From: DAOTTI01 sp034437795
GTDB taxonomy: Bacteria; Chloroflexota; UBA11872; UBA12225
Reading direction: 5' to 3'
Assembly: GCA_034437795.1 (NCBI GenBank)
Contig: DAOTTI010000227.1
Location: 1 to 36,292 of the forward strand
DNA length: 36,292 nt
Of the stretch, positions 31,182 to 36,292 are shown piece by piece. Position 1 is the first letter of the stretch; every line of letters starts with the position of its first letter. The notes beneath the pieces were generated by a model. The model made no database searches, was not told the origin of the DNA, and was given only the letters and a program-made list of their open reading frames with translations. Made by a program: the position numbers and the translations under genes.

Positions 31182-32309
31182 ATGGTCACAACCGTTCAGC
31201 CACCGACCACCGCCTTGCCCGGGCTACCCGATCGCTGGCGTGGCCGGTGGAAGATCCCCGGGCGCGTCGCCTTTGCCGGCCGGATTGCCGGCGCTGTAAA
31301 CCCGGAGGACCCGATCCACGCCGCGCTGCTGGCCCAGCAGATCGAGGTCGTCGTGGCACCCTTCTGTGACGGATCGGGGTGCGTGACGCCTGAGGTGGCC
31401 GAGGCCGACGTCGTCGTCTCCGGCGGCATCCCCCTGGGCGAGGCCCACTTCCGGCAGCTCCCCAAGACGCGCCTGCTCCTTCGACCGTACGTCGGCTACG
31501 ACGACATTGATGTGGACGCCGCTACTGCCCAGGGCATCCTCGTCGCCAACGTGCCGGACGCCTTCAGCGAGGAGGTGGCCAACCACGCCATGTGCCTCAT
31601 CCTGGCAGCCAACCAGCAGCTCCTGGTCAGCGACCGCTACGTGCGCTCGGGGGAGTGGGAGCGGCGACGCGGGCGGCCCATCTGGAACCCGCCCATTCAC
31701 CGGCTTTCGGTCCAGACCCTGGGGTTCATCGGCTTCGGCAACATCGCCCGCCTGGTCGCGCGGCGGGCCGCCCCCTTTGGGTACCGCATGCTGGCCCACG
31801 ATCCCTACGTTCCAGACGAGGTGGCCCGTGAGTACGGCGTGACGCTCGTCCCGCTCGAGCGCCTCCTGGCGGAGTCGGACGTGGTGACCGTCCACACCTT
31901 CCTGGCGCCCTCTACCCGCCACCTGCTCAATGCGGAGCGCCTGGCTCAGATGAAGAAAGGGGCTTACCTGATCAATACCGCTCGGGGCCCCATCGTGGAT
32001 GAAGCGCCCCTCATCGCCGCGCTCCAATCGGGGCACCTCGCTGGCGCGGCGCTGGACGTGATGGAGGTGGAGCCCCTGCCGGCCACCAGCCCGCTGATCC
32101 AGATGGAGAACGTCATCCTCACGCCGCACATGGCCAGCGCCTCGGTGGAGGGCGCCCAGGCGCTCCGCCGCCGCGTGGCTGAGATTGCCGCCAGCGTCGC
32201 GCTCGGCAAGCTGCCGGAACGCCACGTCACCGTCAATAAGGCCCTGTACGACCTCATCGCCGGCTTGCTGAGCGAGCCTGGACCGGTCGGAGTAGCGAGT
32301 AGCGAGTAG
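31182..32309 (+). CDS. D-isomer specific 2-hydroxyacid dehydrogenase
   Basis: A 375-residue NAD(P)-dependent dehydrogenase. The coenzyme domain has LGFIGFGNIARLVARRAAPF (GxGxxA-type loop, 184-189), and the catalytic residues are Arg268 (NTARGPIVDE), Glu297 (DVMEVEPLP) and His316 (LTPHMASAS). It reduces 2-keto acids to D-2-hydroxy acids or the reverse. The start at 31182 is chosen for the good ribosome binding site (GAGGAGAGGAGA) and the family start shortly after. The last residues (VASSE) and stop are encoded in a GTAGCGA heptamer array. It precedes panB and panC by about 400 bp, so a ketopantoate-reducing role is possible but unproven. Confidence 0.9.
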   Translation: MVTTVQPPTTALPGLPDRWRGRWKIPGRVAFAGRIAGAVNPEDPIHAALLAQQIEVVVAPFCDGSGCVTPEVAEADVVVSGGIPLGEAHFRQLPKTRLLLRPYVGYDDIDVDAATAQGILVANVPDAFSEEVANHAMCLILAANQQLLVSDRYVRSGEWERRRGRPIWNPPIHRLSVQTLGFIGFGNIARLVARRAAPFGYRMLAHDPYVPDEVAREYGVTLVPLERLLAESDVVTVHTFLAPSTRHLLNAERLAQMKKGAYLINTARGPIVDEAPLIAALQSGHLAGAALDVMEVEPLPATSPLIQMENVILTPHMASASVEGAQALRRRVAEIAASVALGKLPERHVTVNKALYDLIAGLLSEPGPVGVASSE

Positions 32310-32490
32310 CGAGGGATTGGCCGCAGGGAGACGGAACAGGCTGCCGGCCGGGGATACGCCGTCCCGGCCCTGGGGGGCACCAGCGCCAGGGAACAGGCGG
32401 GCCACGGCCAGCAAGGAGTTCCCTCTCCCAAAGGGAGAGCAAGGAGTTCCCTCTCCTTTTGGGAGAGGGTTAGGGTGAGGGCTCCGCGCA
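32292..32490. repeat. Heptamer array plus CCCTCTCC hairpin modules
   Basis: Three tandem GTAGCGA units (32292-32312) carry the end of the dehydrogenase gene. Then GCAAGGAGTTCCCTCTCC appears twice (32411-32428 and 32439-32456), followed by GGGAGAGGGTTAGGGTGAGG and GCTCCGCGCATG. The order matches 5608-5742. Confidence 0.75.
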
Positions 32491-32559
32491 TGAATAGTGG
32501 TGCTCCTGCGGAGCACCAGCGGCGGATGGAAGGGCTGGCGATTTTCACAGAGATCCAGG

Positions 32560-32645
32560 CTAAGTAGGTGCTGGTACGTTCGTGCGGGACAGGACGGCCG
32601 GGCATCGATGGACAGGGCGGCGCGAACATACCAGCGGATACTTAG
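32560..32645 (-). repeat. 86-bp inverted-repeat element, copy B
   Basis: It spans CTAAGTAGGTGCTGGTACG to CATACCAGCGGATACTTAG on the plus strand and is the reverse complement of copy A (8826-8911), with about six differences. It lies 75 bp before the panB start. Confidence 0.8.
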
Positions 32646-32720
32646 GCCAGGGGCGCGCCGGGCGGGCCGGCGGGGCCTTCCGGAGAGTTGTCGCCTGCCG
32701 GTACAACTGCAGAGAGAACC

Positions 32721-33599
32721 ATGAGTGCTACCCCTGCTCCAGGTCGCGGGCGCGTGACCGCCGCCGGCCTCCGGCGCATGAAGGCCCGCGGCGAGCGCAT
32801 CACCATGCTGACGGCGTATGACTATCCGTCCGCTCGCCTCTTCGATGAGGCGGGGGTGGACGTGATCCTCGTCGGCGATAGCCTGGGCATGGTGGTGCTC
32901 GGCCACGAGTCCACCGTGCCCGTGACGATGGACGACATCCTGCACCACACGCGCGCTGTCACTCGCGCCGTACGGCGGGCCCTGGTGGTGGCGGACCTCC
33001 CCTTCATGAGCTACACCATCAGCCGCGAGCAGGCCCTGGCCAACGCCGCCCGCTTGATCCAGGAGGGCGGGGCGCAGGCGGTCAAGCTGGAAGGAGGGCG
33101 CCCCGTCATGCCCACCGTCGCCGCGCTGGTGGAGAGCGGCATTCCGGTGATGGGCCACCTGGGGCTCACGCCTCAGTCCATTCACCAGTTTGGGGGGTAT
33201 CGCGTGCAGGGGCGCGAGCCGGCCGCCGCGCAGCGCCTGCTCGACGACGCTCGGGCCCTGGAAGACGCGGGGGCCTTCGCCGTGGTGCTGGAGCTGATCC
33301 CGGCCCCGCTGGCCAGGCGCATTACCGCCGCCCTGCAGATCCCGACCATCGGCATCGGGGCCGGCGTGCACTGCGACGGGCAGGTGCAGGTGATGCACGA
33401 TATCCTGGGCTATGTCCCGCCGGGGGGCTTCATTCCCCGCCACGCCAAGCGCTACGCCGACCTCGGCGCGACCATCCTTGTGGCCGTGGGGCGCTATCTC
33501 GAGGAGGTGCGCACCGGCGCCTTCCCGACGGAGGCGCAGAGCTTCTCGATGGAGGAGCGGGTCCTGGCCGCGCTGGACGAGCAGAAACGGGAGGAATGA
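32721..33599 (+). CDS. panB: 3-methyl-2-oxobutanoate hydroxymethyltransferase
   Basis: A 292-residue PanB, the first committed step of pantothenate synthesis: it adds a hydroxymethyl group from methylene-tetrahydrofolate to 2-ketoisovalerate, giving ketopantoate. Metal and substrate motifs are in place: TMLTAYDYPSARLFDEAG, VGDSLGMVVLGH (Asp), VVADLPFMSY (Asp), AVKLEGG (Glu) and GHLGLTPQS, plus LELIPAPLA. The ATG at 32721 has GAGAGA upstream and fits the family N-terminus; an upstream in-frame start is less good. panC follows after 97 bp, probably in one operon. PanE and PanD are not in this window. Confidence 0.97.
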   Translation: MSATPAPGRGRVTAAGLRRMKARGERITMLTAYDYPSARLFDEAGVDVILVGDSLGMVVLGHESTVPVTMDDILHHTRAVTRAVRRALVVADLPFMSYTISREQALANAARLIQEGGAQAVKLEGGRPVMPTVAALVESGIPVMGHLGLTPQSIHQFGGYRVQGREPAAAQRLLDDARALEDAGAFAVVLELIPAPLARRITAALQIPTIGIGAGVHCDGQVQVMHDILGYVPPGGFIPRHAKRYADLGATILVAVGRYLEEVRTGAFPTEAQSFSMEERVLAALDEQKREE

Positions 33600-33696
33600 G
33601 CGGGTACGCGACGTCGCGCTCTTGCGCCGGCCGGCCTCGGGGGCGGGCGCCTGCGGGCGCTGGAGACGCGTCCGCCGGAACGAGGGGTCTGCATCC

Positions 33697-34533
33697 ATGA
33701 GGGTCTTGACTACGGTTGAGGAGTTCCGGGGCGCTCGCGCTGGCGTGCCCGAGCCGCTCGGCCTGGTGCCCACCATGGGCGCGCTGCACGAAGGCCACCT
33801 GTCACTCATCCGGCGCGCTCGCCAGGACTGTCCGACCGTCGCCATCAGCATCTTCGTCAATCCGGCCCAGTTTGGACCGCACGAGGACTTCGACCGCTAT
33901 CCGCGGCCGATCGAGCGAGATCTGGCCCTGGCGGAGGAGGCCGGCGTGGACCTGGTGTTCCACCCATCGGTGGAGGTGATGTATCCCCCCGGCTTCGCCA
34001 CCTACGTCGAGGTCGGCCCGCCGGCCCTGCGCTGGGAGGGAGAGCGCCGGCCCGGCCACTTCCGCGGGGTGGCGACGGTGGTGACCAAGCTGTTCACCAT
34101 CACTACGCCCCAGCGCGCCTACTTCGGAGAGAAGGACTACCAGCAGCTCCAGGTCGTGCGCCGGCTAGTCGCCGACCTGAATCTGCCGGTGGAGATCATC
34201 GGCTGCCCGATCGTCCGCGAGCCGGACGGGCTGGCCCTCTCGTCCCGCAACGTCTATCTCACGCCGACCGAGCGCCCCCACGCCACGGCGCTCTGGCGCG
34301 CCCTGGAAGCGGGGAGACGTCTGGCGGCTGCCGGCGAGCGCGACGCGGGGCGCCTGCAGGCGGCCATGGAGGCGGTCCTCGCCGCCACGCCTGGGGTCAG
34401 GATCGACTACGTTGCCGTGGTTGACGCGGCCACGCTCGAGCCGGTGGCACGGCTGGAACGGCCTACCCGCGCCCTCATTGCCGCCTATCTGGGCAGCGTT
34501 CGCCTGATCGACAACGCCCCTCTGCTAGAGTAG
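33697..34533 (+). CDS. panC: Pantothenate synthetase
   Basis: A 278-residue PanC that joins D-pantoate and beta-alanine using ATP through a pantoyl-adenylate. Marks: VPTMGALHEGHLSLIRRA (the HxGH motif, His31-His34), FVNPAQFGPHEDFDRYPR, YFGEKDYQQLQVVRRLV and ALSSRNVYLTP. The length is normal. The start at 33697 gives RVLTTVEEF, the usual N-terminus, with GAGGGG 11 nt before it. It is probably cotranscribed with panB. The gap 34534-34985 after it holds only repeats and a probable operator. Confidence 0.97.
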   Translation: MRVLTTVEEFRGARAGVPEPLGLVPTMGALHEGHLSLIRRARQDCPTVAISIFVNPAQFGPHEDFDRYPRPIERDLALAEEAGVDLVFHPSVEVMYPPGFATYVEVGPPALRWEGERRPGHFRGVATVVTKLFTITTPQRAYFGEKDYQQLQVVRRLVADLNLPVEIIGCPIVREPDGLALSSRNVYLTPTERPHATALWRALEAGRRLAAAGERDAGRLQAAMEAVLAATPGVRIDYVAVVDAATLEPVARLERPTRALIAAYLGSVRLIDNAPLLE

Positions 34534-34780
34534 ATTGCAGAGAAGCATTCCTGCTACAGACACTCTGGCCAGCCACGATCTCCCACCGTCCGCCGCCCAA
34601 CGACACATGCTCGATGCTCGGGGCCGCGCCCGCGCCATCACGCAGGGCGCGGCCGGCAGGCGCGCCGGCCTGCTCCGGCTGCGGCGGTGCGGCACAGGTA
34701 ATGCATGACCCGTTGCCATTCGCAGGTCAGCAGAGCGCGGGTCGTGCAGCATTCGGGCTGGGCCGGACCTTCACGGCCGG

Positions 34781-34830
34781 GAGGGGTCCCTTCTCCCTTC
34801 GGGAGACGGCCGTGTCAGGACTCCGCTGGT
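34781..34830. repeat. CCCTTCTCCC-type hairpin after panC
   Basis: GAGGGGTCCCTTCTCCCTTC then GGGAGACGG and CTCCGCTGGTGAAA, a member of the dispersed CCCTCTCC family. It may act as the pan terminator. Confidence 0.55.
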
Positions 34831-34928
34831 GAAAGGATCCGCGCCGGGCGAGCAGACGGCTCCCAGTTCGTTTAACCAGTATGAATGTGACGGCATCACG
34901 GCATGACCACGTGAGCACGGGATAACCC

Positions 34929-34948
34929 GATCACGGGACGACGTGATC
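34929..34948. promoter_or_regulatory. Perfect dyad GATCACG-6-CGTGATC before GH2 gene
   Basis: GATCACGGGACGACGTGATC: 7-bp arms around a 6-bp centre, ending 37 bp before the GH2 ATG. GGGACGACGT is also directly repeated (34936-34945 and 34951-34960). It is a candidate operator for sugar-dependent control; the regulator is not in the window. Confidence 0.45.
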
Positions 34949-34985
34949 AGGGGACGACGTTAACGACCGAACGATCCTGGCGAAG

Positions 34986-36292
34986 ATGACCATGCACCCT
35001 ACCACCCTTCCCCGCCCCGACCAGCAGGCGGTGCCGGTCGCGCGCCCCGAACTCGCTCCGGAGAGCGCCGGTGAGCCGATTCCCCGCGCGGAGCACCCCC
35101 GCCCCGACTTTGAGCGCGAGCACTGGATCAACCTCAACGGACGGTGGCGCTTCTCCTTCGATCCGCGCAACGTGGGCGAGCAGCTCCGCTGGTACCACGT
35201 TCCCCATCCGGTCGTTGCCGCCCGCACCGGCGAGAGCAGCCCCATTGAGGATCCCTTTGGCGCCGACATTATCGTCCCCTTCCCCTGGGAGAGCCGCCTC
35301 TCGGGCGTGTGCGATCCCGACTACAAAGGTGCGGCCTGGTACCAGCGCGCCCTGGAGGTGCCGGCCGCGTGGGCGGTCGGTGGAATGGCGCACGCCCGCA
35401 CGGCCGGCGGCACGGCCGCGGCCGGCTCCGATGGGAGCGCGGGCGCAGGCACAGCGCCTTTCCGCGACACGGCGGCGGCGAGCGGGGCGAGCCGTACGTA
35501 TGACGGCCAGCAGACGCTGGCGCGGCGCCTGAGCGGCCAGCCGGGCACGACCCGCTGGCGCCTGCGCCCGTATCTCTGCTTCGGCGCCGTCGACTGGAAC
35601 GCCAAGGTCTGGATCAACGGGCGCTTCGTCACCGAGCATGACGGCGGGTACACGCCCTTCGCCGTCGACATCTCCCGTTACGTCCGCCCGGGCATGCCGG
35701 CCACGCTCACCGTTCGCGCCTGGGACAACTGCGACGCCGACACGCCCCTGGGCAAGCAGACCGAGGACTGGTACACCCACTCCGGCGGCATCTGGCAGAC
35801 GGTCTGGCTGGAGGGGCGGCCGGCGGCTCACCTGGCTCGCCTGCACATCACCCCGTATCTAGACACCGGCACGGCCGTCTTCAGCGTCATCATCGACGCC
35901 ATCCCCGAGCTGCACGGCAGTACCTATCAGCTCGTGGTGGAGTCACTGACGGGCGCCTTTCCCACGGTTCGGCACACGGGCACCCTCCAGGTGGAGAACA
36001 GCAAGCCCGTGCACGCCGAGGTCAAGGTCACCATCCCCCAGCCCCACCCCTGGTCCCCTGAGGACCCCTATCTCTACGAGTGCCTGGTGACGCTCACCGT
36101 CACCGAGCTCCCTCCGCACGCGTCAGGCGAACCAGACGTCCCGCCAGATCGGGTCCGCACCTACTTTGGGCTGCGGTCGATCTCCACGGGACGCTGGGAA
36201 GACCGGCCGTACGAGTACGTGTTCTTGAATGGGGAGCCGGTTTACCTACGGGGGGCGCTGGACCAGGCCTTCCATCCGGACGGGCTCCACAC
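34986..36292 (+). CDS. Glycoside hydrolase family 2 (partial, runs off the end)
   Basis: An open frame of at least 435 codons continues past the window. The N-terminal sugar-binding domain shows INLNGRWRFSFDPRNVGEQ, FPWESRLSG, DWNAKVWINGRFVTEHDGGY and TPFAVDISRYV, then the immunoglobulin-like domain (PWSPEDPYLYECLVTLT) and the start of the barrel (FLNGEPVYLRGALDQAFHPD). This is the domain order of beta-galactosidase, beta-glucuronidase and beta-mannosidase relatives. The catalytic glutamates lie beyond the edge, so specificity cannot be told. Residues about 125-190 are an Ala/Gly-rich insert. ATG at 34986 or 34992 are both possible; no signal peptide is seen. Confidence 0.88.
   Translation, partial: MTMHPTTLPRPDQQAVPVARPELAPESAGEPIPRAEHPRPDFEREHWINLNGRWRFSFDPRNVGEQLRWYHVPHPVVAARTGESSPIEDPFGADIIVPFPWESRLSGVCDPDYKGAAWYQRALEVPAAWAVGGMAHARTAGGTAAAGSDGSAGAGTAPFRDTAAASGASRTYDGQQTLARRLSGQPGTTRWRLRPYLCFGAVDWNAKVWINGRFVTEHDGGYTPFAVDISRYVRPGMPATLTVRAWDNCDADTPLGKQTEDWYTHSGGIWQTVWLEGRPAAHLARLHITPYLDTGTAVFSVIIDAIPELHGSTYQLVVESLTGAFPTVRHTGTLQVENSKPVHAEVKVTIPQPHPWSPEDPYLYECLVTLTVTELPPHASGEPDVPPDRVRTYFGLRSISTGRWEDRPYEYVFLNGEPVYLRGALDQAFHPDGLH

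Noticed and set aside
31224..33860. Minus-strand open frame of 878 codons
   Set aside because: Antisense to the dehydrogenase and panB and runs through intergenic repeats; no motifs.

Overview
The window is very GC-rich bacterial DNA with short intergenic gaps, several apparently leaderless promoters and many short dispersed repeats. Gene content (ATP-type PEP carboxykinase, MgtE/CorA/Nramp-type transporters, CAX antiporter, an IS1380-type remnant, GH5-like and GH2 proteins, a DUF1232 protein) fits a free-living Gram-positive-like or monoderm high-GC lineage. My best guess is Chloroflexota, class Thermomicrobia (Sphaerobacter-like), but no rRNA or other phylogenetic marker is present, so this is an inference only. 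I saw no tRNA, rRNA or complete mobile element.

Layout. 1-4368 (minus): a polysaccharide/sugar-nucleotide operon made of a GH5-like protein whose two catalytic glutamates look lost, a family-2 glycosyltransferase, a phosphomannomutase/phosphoglucomutase, and a trailing ribbon-helix-helix antitoxin with a decayed partner. 4456-5586 (plus): a KDG-kinase-type PfkB sugar kinase, divergent from that operon. 5815-6216: a DUF1232 membrane protein. 6551-16890: a divalent-cation block holding CorA, UppP (with a repeat-derived insert), MgtE with a strongly structured leader, an Nramp-type transporter with Mg-transporter-like site residues coupled to a membrane-less PRC/MgtE-N/CBS protein, and a CAX-type Ca2+/H+ antiporter. 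Inside this block, 14125-15702 is a graveyard: an ABC-ATPase tail, a VapBC pair broken in both genes, and an IS1380-type transposase remnant.

17502-24127: IlvE, a small protein built of exact 15-residue repeats, a CRISPR-like direct-repeat cluster, PepA (its 5' end duplicated), an MFS remnant, a sugar-nucleotide pyrophosphorylase and an HtrA-type protease. 24620-36292: central carbon and sugar-acid enzymes, namely HpcH/HpaI aldolase, PckA, an enolase-superfamily dehydratase, a class-III aminotransferase, a D-2-hydroxyacid dehydrogenase, PanB-PanC, and a GH2 glycosidase that runs off the end.

How the parts fit. KDG kinase, the enolase-superfamily enzyme, the HpcH/HpaI aldolase and the glycosidases suggest use of plant or microbial sugar acids and oligosaccharides, with PckA linking to gluconeogenesis. 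The cation block supplies at least three different Mg2+ (or Mg2+/Mn2+) uptake proteins and one Ca2+ exporter. Repeats are the other theme: heptamer arrays, CCCTCTCC hairpins, an 86-bp inverted-repeat element in two copies, GACGCGG arrays (one inside uppP), and several direct-repeat pairs spaced 61 or 74 bp.
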